Below the pieces are notes generated by a model. It did no database searches. It was not told where the DNA came from and saw only the letters and a list, made by a program, of their open reading frames with translations. The translations under genes and the position numbers were made by a program. A stretch of 64,000 bases of DNA, taken from Sphingobacteriales bacterium. Its GTDB lineage: Bacteria > Bacteroidota > Bacteroidia > Chitinophagales > CAIOSU01. The stretch is from positions 62,001 to 126,000 of the forward strand of contig JAIXOI010000028.1 of NCBI GenBank assembly GCA_027486795.1. Reading direction: 5' to 3'. Positions 8,592 through 15,991 of this stretch are shown one piece after another; position 1 is the stretch's first letter; every line of letters begins with the position of its first letter.

Positions 8592-9190
8592 TGCTACTTG
8601 TAGGTATAACCGGGGGAATAGGCAGCGGTAAAAGTACCGTTTGTAAAATATTTGAGGTGCTTAGTGTGCCCATCTACTATGCCGACGACCGGGCAAAGTA
8701 CCTCATGCACCACGACTTGAATCTAGTACAAGCCCTTAAAGATACCTTTGGCACCGATATTTATAAAGATGGGCAGTTGGACAGGGCATTGCTTGCCTCG
8801 CGGGTTTTTGCTGATAAAGAAGAACTAACCAAGCTGAATGCCTTGGTGCACCCAGCCGTGGCGCAAGATACCATTGCTTGGCAAATGGCACAAAGTGCAG
8901 CCCCTTATACCCTGCGAGAGGCCGCCCTGCTATTCGAAACCGGAACGTATAAGTCGCTGCACAAGGTCATTGTAGTTACCGCCCCACTAGAGGTTCGGAT
9001 AGCGAGAGTAATGGGGCGCGATAATGTTACCGAGGAACAAGTAAGAGATCGTATTGCCAACCAATGGAGCGAGGAGCAGAAAGTTGCGTTGGCCGATTAC
9101 ATCATTTCCAACGATGGCGAAGCCGCACTTATACCGCAGGTACTTAATGTTCACAACCAATTGCTGCAAACTGCTAAAGCCGAGGGTTAA
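8591..9190 (+). CDS. coaE: Dephospho-CoA kinase
   Basis: This enzyme phosphorylates the 3' hydroxyl of dephospho-CoA in the last step of coenzyme A synthesis. The P-loop GGIGSGKST (residues 8-16) and the family segments YYADDRAKYL, LVHPAV and EAALLFETG are present, and the 199-residue length is normal. It overlaps the YbbR gene by 1 nt, and an operon yajC-ybbR-coaE is common in Bacteroidetes. The next gene is convergent and ends only 6 nt away, with no clear terminator between them. Confidence 0.95.
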   Translation: MLLVGITGGIGSGKSTVCKIFEVLSVPIYYADDRAKYLMHHDLNLVQALKDTFGTDIYKDGQLDRALLASRVFADKEELTKLNALVHPAVAQDTIAWQMAQSAAPYTLREAALLFETGTYKSLHKVIVVTAPLEVRIARVMGRDNVTEEQVRDRIANQWSEEQKVALADYIISNDGEAALIPQVLNVHNQLLQTAKAEG

Positions 9191-9196
9191 GTTAGG

Positions 9197-9640
9197 CTAG
9201 GGTTGAATAGTTACGGCACTGCTGGTTACGGTGTTGCTTTGGTTTCCAGCCCTATCGGTCATGTATATGCTGTAGGTCGCTGTTTCTGCTGCCCCTAATC
9301 CAATCAACCCGACCCTATCTAATACCACTGAGAGTGTACCTTTAATGGCTATGGTGCTGTTTGTAGGAGCTAACTGCTTTACCCTAAACTCATATACCAC
9401 GCCGTTGCGCGAGTCGGTAAGGTATAGGTTTTTAATATCTGGGTCGTTGCTGCCTAGATCGCCATCGCCGTCTTCATAGGATAACACAAAGGTTAATGAG
9501 TCAGCAAATTGCACCGCGGTAGTTGGCGAAACGCTAACAAAGGTCAACGATGGCACATTACTTAATTCTTCATCGTCTTTGCTGCACGATGCAAAGACAC
9601 TAACTATTACGCCGAGTATAACTATCCAATACTGCTTCAT
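9197..9640 (-). CDS. Small surface lipoprotein, unknown function
   Basis: From the ATG at 9640 the protein is 147 residues with a lipoprotein signal ending VFASC and the acidic stretch SKDDEE right after the lipidated Cys19. Such stretches resemble the lipoprotein export signal that sends Bacteroidetes lipoproteins to the cell surface. The mature part holds YEDGDGDLGSNDPDIKN, an acidic loop that may bind calcium. The track start at 9796 lies within the upstream gene and is not credible. The ATG overlaps the stop of the upstream gene (ATGA), indicating translational coupling. It is the last gene of the five-gene 9197-13305 operon. I do not recognise the family. Confidence 0.75.
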   Translation of the reverse strand: MKQYWIVILGVIVSVFASCSKDDEELSNVPSLTFVSVSPTTAVQFADSLTFVLSYEDGDGDLGSNDPDIKNLYLTDSRNGVVYEFRVKQLAPTNSTIAIKGTLSVVLDRVGLIGLGAAETATYSIYMTDRAGNQSNTVTSSAVTIQP

Positions 9641-10581
9641 GGCTGTATATAAAAGCTCCAATAGGTTTTGTAAGGCAATATCATGCTGGTTGTTGGCATT
9701 TCTACTATTGGGCCAGAGGCATTGTCCTGCGTATAGTAGCGCATATAAACGATGCTTCCAGCCGCGAAATTGGATGTATTGAGGGTTGCTATCCAAAATT
9801 GACCAGCGCCGCCAAGATTCACGAACGCAGCGTTTACCTCGCTATATCCTGCTGCAGCCGTGCTAAAGTCATTTTCGTTATAAGAGGTGCGAAGCTTGTT
9901 ATATAGCAACTGGTTTTGCGGCGTGTTGTCGTCAGATACAAACAGTACCAAATTGATGGTAGTGCCTGTGTTTACTATAAATGGGTTGTAGTTTATTGAA
10001 TCAATCCGGTTGTTTTTCTTTGATAATTCTACCGTGTAATCCGAATTTGCTGCTAGATAATAGTCAATTCTGGGTTTAAGGTTAGGTAGCTGTTGTGTTT
10101 GGCCCATCATATCGGGGGCGCCAGCCATTATCCAAGCGGCTATGGCATCCACATAGTTTTGCTCCAGCGGCACGCCAATGTTGTCTTGTGGCATGCGGTC
10201 GTTTACACCCACAAAGCAGCAATTGGTAATGCGCTCGTGTAGCACCGAGTTTGCGGTATCGCCGGGCACTACTCTATATTGGAAGCTAGAATCTTGGTTG
10301 TTTTTTACTATTGGGTGATACACCAAAGTAGCGTAAGAGCTTTCAATGGTTCGGAAATCGGGCTCGAAATTACCATCGTGGCAACCTGGTGCAGCACAAC
10401 GGGTCTCGAATATGTTCTTTTGCAGCCAGGCTAGGGTATTGGGTTGCAAGGTATCGACAGGAGCAGGCGGAGTGGTATACACCACATCGTCATAAGGGTT
10501 GTATGGTGCATCACCGGGCTTCTCGCAAGAAGCAAGCATTGCAACTGCAATTATTGCAAATATGTAGGGCAATTGTTTCAT
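9637..10581 (-). CDS. Lipoprotein with cytochrome c-like domain (CX4CH)
   Basis: This 314-residue lipoprotein (lipobox MLASC, Cys19) has after the linker the motif CAAPGCHDG (Cys62, Cys67, His68), followed by a region typical of cytochrome c/PSCyt1-like domains, ending DRMPQDN and IAAWIMAGAP, where the Met could be the sixth haem ligand. The Cys spacing is four residues rather than two; CX4CH haem sites exist in cytochromes c3 but are unusual. A beta-rich C-terminal half (about 180-314) has no match I recognise. The gene is 49 nt downstream of the DUF1501-like gene and overlaps the next lipoprotein gene by 4 nt. It may act in electron transfer at the cell envelope, or the motif may bind something else. 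Confidence 0.72.
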   Translation of the reverse strand: MKQLPYIFAIIAVAMLASCEKPGDAPYNPYDDVVYTTPPAPVDTLQPNTLAWLQKNIFETRCAAPGCHDGNFEPDFRTIESSYATLVYHPIVKNNQDSSFQYRVVPGDTANSVLHERITNCCFVGVNDRMPQDNIGVPLEQNYVDAIAAWIMAGAPDMMGQTQQLPNLKPRIDYYLAANSDYTVELSKKNNRIDSINYNPFIVNTGTTINLVLFVSDDNTPQNQLLYNKLRTSYNENDFSTAAAGYSEVNAAFVNLGGAGQFWIATLNTSNFAAGSIVYMRYYTQDNASGPIVEMPTTSMILPYKTYWSFYIQP

Positions 10582-10630
10582 CGCGTAATGTCTATTTGAA
10601 TTTTCAAATTGCTCATTTTACATTTCGTAT

Positions 10631-11917
10631 TTAGTAAAAAGCTTCGCCCAAATGCCTGCCCGTTAATCGGCCACTAGGTATTTCGTTATTAAACCCGAGT
10701 ATATTGGCTATAGTAGGTACAATATCGGTGCTTTCGCCAACTACCTGCGTTATCAATTGGTTTTGCTTTACCTTATCTGGAGGCCCAGCAATTAAGCAGA
10801 AAATCTCACGGCTGGTGTCGTCGCTGGTGTGGTCTAGCGCATAGCGGCCGTATCGATCAATAATGGTATTGGGTTGTAAGTTTCTGCCATGCTCTGGTGC
10901 TACTATCAGTATGGTGTCGTTGGCCATGCCGGGGGTACTTTGTATGGCCTCCCATAGCTTTGCTACTGCAAAATCAGCCTTGCGTATGTTGTTGGCATAC
11001 CCCGTAAAGTTTTGGTGGCAAGTATCTACATCTTGCATGTTTACTACCAACAACTCGGGCTGAAATTCTTTTATCACTTTTTCTGCAAACAAAACCGTTA
11101 CTTGGTCATTATTGATGCTATTTTGAGATAATCCCCAGAAGTTGTTATACTGACCAGAAACGGCATTGTCATATTCAAAGCGCAGGAACTCTTCAATGCG
11201 TTTGCGGTTGGCCAAAGTATTCGTTATTCCTGCATCTTGGGCTGTAACGTTTGTAGTAAAGCTATTGTCCATAAACTGGCGCATAGCCGCTACTTTTTCA
11301 AGCTTTACATCATCTAGCTGAATGGGGTTTTGGGGCATGCCTGTTATTATTGATGCAGGCTGGGCGTAGTTTGCACCGTACAATGCACCGTACTCTGGGT
11401 CGTCGCTAAAGTTAAGCGAAGGGTAGGGGCCAAGGCTATTGCTTATCCACCAACTGTTCAATGCAGCTTGTTCTGGGCTGCTGTGCTTGCGGTATAACTC
11501 AAATATGGTTGGATACTTAGGGCGTTGCGATAGCGAAACCGTCTCGTCATATCGGCCAGTAAGTACCGTATTATGGCCGCCGAAGTGGCCTGTTGGGCCT
11601 TGTTTGTATCTAAACTCTTTAAACAAAGTGCCCAACGTTTGAAGCCTTGCGCTGGTTGGCGCGGGTAAGCTCGTCATGCCTGGCGCAATGTCGCTACTAA
11701 TGCTTTCGTTACCTACAAGCATATTGGGCATTAAGTTGCCATCGGCTTTGTGCATGCTCTCCAAATTGCGAACACCGCCTGCAAACATACAAAATACCAC
11801 ATGGTTGGCTATGCGGCTACCGGTGGCGGCAAACAGCCTGCCCGTTGGCAAAATGTATGGCAGCGTAACAGCACCAGCTGCCATGGCACTTTTCAATATG
11901 AAATCTCTTCTTTTCAT
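10631..11917 (-). CDS. Tat-exported DUF1501-like protein (alkaline phosphatase superfamily)
   Basis: From ATG 11917 the protein is 428 residues and begins MKRRDFILKSAMAAGAVTLP, a twin-arginine (RR) signal. The body has segments typical of DUF1501-type members of the alkaline phosphatase superfamily: GHFGGHNTVLTG, MQDVDTCHQNFTGYANNIRKAD, ILIVAPEHGRN, and a C-terminal TDIVPTIANILG resembling sulfatase-type ends. The activity of the family is unknown. The track start (11965) is inside the upstream gene. It follows two lipoprotein genes, with 10 nt between it and the second, and precedes the cytochrome-like lipoprotein gene. In Planctomycetes, DUF1501 proteins are paired with PSCyt/DUF1549/DUF1553 proteins, a similar grouping. 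Confidence 0.8.
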   Translation of the reverse strand: MKRRDFILKSAMAAGAVTLPYILPTGRLFAATGSRIANHVVFCMFAGGVRNLESMHKADGNLMPNMLVGNESISSDIAPGMTSLPAPTSARLQTLGTLFKEFRYKQGPTGHFGGHNTVLTGRYDETVSLSQRPKYPTIFELYRKHSSPEQAALNSWWISNSLGPYPSLNFSDDPEYGALYGANYAQPASIITGMPQNPIQLDDVKLEKVAAMRQFMDNSFTTNVTAQDAGITNTLANRKRIEEFLRFEYDNAVSGQYNNFWGLSQNSINNDQVTVLFAEKVIKEFQPELLVVNMQDVDTCHQNFTGYANNIRKADFAVAKLWEAIQSTPGMANDTILIVAPEHGRNLQPNTIIDRYGRYALDHTSDDTSREIFCLIAGPPDKVKQNQLITQVVGESTDIVPTIANILGFNNEIPSGRLTGRHLGEAFY

Positions 11918-11927
11918 GTGGGCAGAT

Positions 11928-12446
11928 TTAATAGTACCGGTATTCGTCGCTGGTGAGCATGGCAAAATAAAACATATCGGGTGTTATGGTAGGGTCGTCG
12001 TTTAGCACTTTCTGAAAATGCCAAAGCTCAAACTCATCGGGCTTGCGGGCTAAAAACTTAATGTAGGCATCGGTTATAAACTTAGTAACGTCTGCATCCA
12101 TTACGGTTTTTGTTGGTACATCGGCACCGGGTACGTTCAAAAAGCTTTTAATGATCATTTGCTCAATGAGTTTCTGGTCGCCAAAGGCTAAATAAGGCGC
12201 CAGTAATAGGTCTAAGCTATTGCGGTCAATGCCAGTGCCAAAAATATCGGAATAGGCAATGGCTATAAATTCTGTTTGCGATTTTACGTTTACTTTGTCG
12301 CCTTTCTCTTGGTTTACTTTTACATCATTTACCTCATAAACGTATAGCTCTTCCTTTTTGCACGAAGTAAAAGCTAACGCAAACAATAGCGTAGTAAGTA
12401 ACCCAAATGACCCAATGCTGTTTTGTTTAAAAGCCTGCATATTCAT
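11928..12446 (-). CDS. Lipoprotein with DUF4214/DUF1549-like repeat
   Basis: Starting from ATG 12446 (or 12440), the protein is about 172 residues with a lipoprotein signal (LAFTSCKKEE). The C-terminal segment reads YIKFLARKPDEFELW and later LTSDEYRYY. The pattern 'Y..fL.R.P...El' followed about 30 residues later by 'S.Ey' recurs in the neighbouring 292-residue lipoprotein and resembles DUF4214/DUF1549-type helical repeats. The start region overlaps the end of the upstream gene by about 20 nt; the track start at 12620 lies deep inside that gene and is rejected. The function is unknown. Confidence 0.7.
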   Translation of the reverse strand: MNMQAFKQNSIGSFGLLTTLLFALAFTSCKKEELYVYEVNDVKVNQEKGDKVNVKSQTEFIAIAYSDIFGTGIDRNSLDLLLAPYLAFGDQKLIEQMIIKSFLNVPGADVPTKTVMDADVTKFITDAYIKFLARKPDEFELWHFQKVLNDDPTITPDMFYFAMLTSDEYRYY

Positions 12447-13305
12447 TGGTTGAAAGGAGTTCGCGGAAGAATATTTTTTGGTTGCCAGTTTGGCGATATA
12501 AGTTGGTGTAGTATGCCAGTTCTTGAGTTGATGCTTCTCGATAAAGGAACCTATTAAAAGCCCACCGCACTTGCCCTTCGTAATAAGCATCAGTATTGAA
12601 GAAAATATTGTTGAAATCAAACTTGCTTTCGCCGCTGTTTAAAAAGATAACAGACTCAAACCCATCTACCATTTTTATTCCCTCTGTAAGTTCCGAGGTG
12701 GTTGGGTAGCGCAACAAGAAATGGTCAAACACAGAGCGCACGTAATTTTCTGAACCCATGTTTATCTCATCATAAACAAAATTGTTTACCATGCGGTTGT
12801 GCATGGTGCTGATGTCAATAGTGCCATTAAGTAAATCAACAGGTATGGCCAAAAGCTTTTCTAATCCACTAATTACGGTATCATAAATTGCATAATTGGC
12901 TACATTGTTTGGGTCCTGGCGGAGCGATTGCACTTGACCTAGATAAAAACTGTACAAAGCCGTATCCCAGGTGTTGAGTAAAAGCGCACCGTCGTTTAAG
13001 TATGTTTTTATCAAAAACTCGTCTTGGTTCAATATATCATCTAGTATCAGTTTTCTGCTGCCTGAATTTAAGCTACTATCCCTCAGGGTTTGAACTGCTG
13101 TTGAAAGTTCGGTGCCATTCGGTTCGCGCCCAAGAAGGCTGATGTAGCACTTGTTTATGTAGGCTTCGAGCTTTAGTGTTGAAACAGACGTATCGGGTGG
13201 TGCCTCGTTGTCGGGCACGTACACGTTCTCTTTTTTGGTACAGCCCATTACAAAAAGACTTACGAATAGCGCAAGGATAAAGGCACGTGGTGCAGTAGCT
13301 GGCAT
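12427..13305 (-). CDS. Lipoprotein with repeated DUF4214/DUF1549-like segments
   Basis: This 292-residue lipoprotein (lipobox FVMGC) is the first gene of the 9197-13305 operon. Three segments share the pattern 'Y..LLGREPNGTEL', 'FDHFLLRYPTTSEL' and 'FNRFLYREASTQEL', each followed by a helical stretch and then by an acidic-aromatic end (NQDEF, NTDAYY, STNEYAGF). This suggests three copies of one helical repeat, also found in the next gene. The upstream flank is AT-rich and holds no clear TAnnTTTG box. The family and function are not recognised with certainty; the arrangement recalls DUF1549 partners of DUF1501 proteins. Confidence 0.72.
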   Translation of the reverse strand: MPATAPRAFILALFVSLFVMGCTKKENVYVPDNEAPPDTSVSTLKLEAYINKCYISLLGREPNGTELSTAVQTLRDSSLNSGSRKLILDDILNQDEFLIKTYLNDGALLLNTWDTALYSFYLGQVQSLRQDPNNVANYAIYDTVISGLEKLLAIPVDLLNGTIDISTMHNRMVNNFVYDEINMGSENYVRSVFDHFLLRYPTTSELTEGIKMVDGFESVIFLNSGESKFDFNNIFFNTDAYYEGQVRWAFNRFLYREASTQELAYYTNLYRQTGNQKIFFRELLSTNEYAGF

Positions 13306-13480
13306 ACTATGGTTGGATTAGCTGGTACTAAAGATAACTAAATTAACAAAATAGAAAAGCTATCTTTTGAATAGACTTTCAATTGATTGCCAAGGTTTAA
13401 CGGACAGCTAATAAAAAAATGAAAGCGCAACTAGTTTATGCTGCGATAATGCTATAAAAGCAATAGGAGGGAAACAAAGC

Positions 13481-13828
13481 TTAAATGTGCAACTTCTCTT
13501 TTTTGGCCAAAAGCTCAGCTTCAGTTTCGCGAACATCTGGGTCGGGTACGCAGCAATCAACTGGGCAAACGGCAGCACATTGTGGCTCTTCGTGAAAACC
13601 TACGCACTCGGTGCACTTATCCGGAACGATATAATAGTAGTCTTCTGATACGGGGGCAAATTTTTGATCGGGCTGGGCAACGGTACCATCCATAAGCGTA
13701 ACTGGGCCGCCAAGTTCAGTACCATCTGATAATTTCCACTCTACACCGCCTTCGTATATTGCATTATTGGGGCACTCTGGTTCGCAAGCACCGCAGTTTA
13801 TACATTCGTCAGTTATAATAATAGCCAT
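13481..13828 (-). CDS. 4Fe-4S dicluster ferredoxin
   Basis: This 115-residue electron carrier has two cluster motifs, [12 protein letters not shown] near the N-terminus and [18 protein letters not shown] later, the second with the longer insertion typical of Alvin-type ferredoxins. An additional Cys follows in DCC. It probably binds two [4Fe-4S] clusters in the cytoplasm. The neighbour upstream on the same strand is a LuxC-type acyl-CoA reductase; the pair is often found together in Bacteroidetes, although I cannot show a shared pathway. A box CAAAGTTA on the plus strand (TAACTTTG on minus) is only 5 nt before the start and would make a leaderless transcript. Confidence 0.92.
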   Translation of the reverse strand: MAIIITDECINCGACEPECPNNAIYEGGVEWKLSDGTELGGPVTLMDGTVAQPDQKFAPVSEDYYYIVPDKCTECVGFHEEPQCAAVCPVDCCVPDPDVRETEAELLAKKEKLHI

Positions 13829-13934
13829 GTGGCAAAGTTAGGTATTAGTTAATTGGTTGAGTAGTTAATCATTAAAATTATGTCACTTAAACGGATGAAG
13901 GCTGCTAATGGTTGCAACGTTGGTCAATTTATTG

Positions 13935-14951
13935 CTACAACTTAATAAGCCATTCAATAGTGTTTACATCATCGGCATAATCCCAAAGCTCGGGTTGTTG
14001 GGCTTGCCCAAAAGGTATCATTTTGGCACCCACCTCGGCGCGGCCTACCACACATTGTATTTGGGCACGTTTTAGTCTTATATCCAATGCTACTTCTTCG
14101 AGGTTTTTGTAGTACTGGTAGTGCAAGGTGCTTACTGGTGAGGCAATATCCTCATGTTCGCGCAGCATAATAAAATCGTTGCTCAAATGCTGGGTGTTGT
14201 TCATTAGCAGCAACGTTCGGTTGTAATCATAGTTGTTTTTGTACTTGTCTTGGTCCATGGTTTTAGCGAAAGGCTCTAAAGCCTCAAACAATGGCCTAAA
14301 CTCATAATCCATCGGCACGTATATTTTCGATACATTGCGACAACCTAGCCCATAGTATTGAAAAACATCATTGCCCAGCAATGCCATTTCGGCATTAGTT
14401 TCTTTACCTGTAAGCACCGCTACCGAGCTACGGTTTTTGCGGATGATGTTGGAGTATTTGCCAAAGTAATACTCAAAGTAGCGCGAGGTATTATTGCCTC
14501 CAGTGGCTATTACGCCATCAAAACCTTTCAGCATTTCTACAACTTCAACTTGTTCTTTAAATCGTGGTTCGATGGCAAATAAGTTGTTGATTAAGAACAT
14601 GGTTAAGGCCGTATCCTTACTGCTCAACTTTACCTGAGCTTTGTTGCCAGTAATCAAAACACTCAACACATCATGAAAGCCCACCAGCGGTACATTGCCT
14701 GCCAAAGTAAGGCCGACAGTTTTGGGTTGGTGCTTTTCAATTTTTACTTGATAAGGTGCCAACCACTGCATTAGTTTTTCCTTGTTCAAATAGTTTAACC
14801 CAACAGCTTTTACCATGTGGTAGCTGTTGTCGGTAGTAAACCAGCGGTTTTGGTAGTAGGCTAGTAAAATGGCCTCGTCTAGTGCTTCACCACCTTGGTT
14901 TACCGTATCGCCAAGCTTGGCAAAGGCTTCTATTCTTTCTGTTAAGGTCAT
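13935..14951 (-). CDS. Acyl-CoA reductase, LuxC family
   Basis: The protein belongs to the LuxC-type acyl-CoA reductases of the aldehyde dehydrogenase superfamily, which reduce acyl-CoA to aldehyde with NADPH. A likely catalytic Cys lies in YYGLGCRNVSKIYVP, and the nucleotide-binding part includes GFDGVIATGGNNTSRYFEYYF. No luxAB, luxD or luxE is present, so bioluminescence is not implied; wax, lipid or alkane metabolism is more likely. I prefer ATG 14951 (MTLTERIEAFAKLG, 338 residues), which starts 15 nt after the mltG stop; the track start at 14996 would overlap mltG by 31 nt. Confidence 0.85.
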   Translation of the reverse strand: MTLTERIEAFAKLGDTVNQGGEALDEAILLAYYQNRWFTTDNSYHMVKAVGLNYLNKEKLMQWLAPYQVKIEKHQPKTVGLTLAGNVPLVGFHDVLSVLITGNKAQVKLSSKDTALTMFLINNLFAIEPRFKEQVEVVEMLKGFDGVIATGGNNTSRYFEYYFGKYSNIIRKNRSSVAVLTGKETNAEMALLGNDVFQYYGLGCRNVSKIYVPMDYEFRPLFEALEPFAKTMDQDKYKNNYDYNRTLLLMNNTQHLSNDFIMLREHEDIASPVSTLHYQYYKNLEEVALDIRLKRAQIQCVVGRAEVGAKMIPFGQAQQPELWDYADDVNTIEWLIKL

Positions 14952-14965
14952 TGGTGGTTTTTCAT

Positions 14966-15991
14966 TTATCGGTAAATACCCCTTTGGTTTAGCCATTTGC
15001 GGTATTTGCGGGCATTTTCAATGTGCTGGGCATTGGTTTTGGCAAATACGTGGCCAATCTCGTTGTTGGGCTTGGCGCACATATATAGGTAGTCGTGGCT
15101 TTCGGCATTCAACACGGCATCAATGGCATTGATGGATGGTGTGCAAATGGGTCCGGGTGGCAAGCCTGCATACACATAGGTATTGTACGGCGAATTGTAT
15201 TCCAAATCGGTATATAGCACGCGCCTTGCTCCAAAGTTTTGGGTGGCAAACTTTACGGTCGGGTCGGCTTGCAGCTTCATGTTGGTATTGAGCCTATTGA
15301 TGTACAAGCCTGCAATAACGGGTCTTTCGGCCTTTATCTCTGATTCTTCTTCAACTATAGAGGCCAGCACAATTACTTGCAGAGGCGTTAGCCCTTTTGC
15401 TTTTGCTTGATTTAGCCGTATTTCGGTCCAAAAGGCATCATATTCCTTCTTCATGCGCTCTAAAAACTTATCGGCGCTGGTGTTCCAATAAAACTCAAAG
15501 GTATTGGGTATAAAAATGGATAACACATTGGTGCTGCTTAGCCCCAATGCGCCTAGCTTTTGTTCGTCGTTCAACAACTGTAGTATCGATAGCGAATCAG
15601 CTTCTAGCTTTTGTGAAATCCAACCAGCAACTTCTTCTTTGCTGCGGGCTTTGCGGGTGGTTAATTTTACAGGCGTTTGCCTACCCGAGCGAAGCGCCCA
15701 TACTAGCTCGTAATTGCTAGCAGGGTTGGTAAAAACATACCTGCCAGGGTTTATGTGCTCATCAAGGCTCATTACCGCGGCTAGGCTGCTAAACGACTCG
15801 CTATTTATTAGGTGTCCATCCGCCAACTTATCCAGCAATTGGTTATAGTCTGATCCGGTAGGCACCGTAATTACATGTGTCTCGCCCGGCTGGCCTTGAA
15901 GGTTGTTTATGTATACCAATCGGTAGTATTGCCAACCTATAAGTGCAACTGCTACTAAAGCCAATAAAACACCAATCAACCACTTTTTCAT
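14966..15991 (-). CDS. mltG: Endolytic murein transglycosylase MltG
   Basis: MltG cleaves nascent glycan strands at the inner membrane and so helps set glycan length. From ATG 15991 it has an N-terminal transmembrane helix (about 4-20) and a YceG-like domain with the catalytic Glu in IVLASIVEEESE and the conserved LQADPTVKF and YNTYVYAGLPPGPICTPS segments. The length (341 residues) is normal. The ATG overlaps the stop of the cytochrome gene (ATGA), so it is translationally coupled to it, an unexpected pairing. The track start at 16066 lies inside that gene. Confidence 0.93.
   Translation of the reverse strand: MKKWLIGVLLALVAVALIGWQYYRLVYINNLQGQPGETHVITVPTGSDYNQLLDKLADGHLINSESFSSLAAVMSLDEHINPGRYVFTNPASNYELVWALRSGRQTPVKLTTRKARSKEEVAGWISQKLEADSLSILQLLNDEQKLGALGLSSTNVLSIFIPNTFEFYWNTSADKFLERMKKEYDAFWTEIRLNQAKAKGLTPLQVIVLASIVEEESEIKAERPVIAGLYINRLNTNMKLQADPTVKFATQNFGARRVLYTDLEYNSPYNTYVYAGLPPGPICTPSINAIDAVLNAESHDYLYMCAKPNNEIGHVFAKTNAQHIENARKYRKWLNQRGIYR

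Noticed and set aside
13833-13840. TAACTTTG box as the ferredoxin promoter
   Set aside because: It lies only 5 nt before the ATG, which would place the transcript start inside the start codon; possible only for a leaderless mRNA.
13935-14951. Bioluminescence (lux) genes
   Set aside because: Only the LuxC-type reductase is present; no luxA, luxB, luxD or luxE is nearby.
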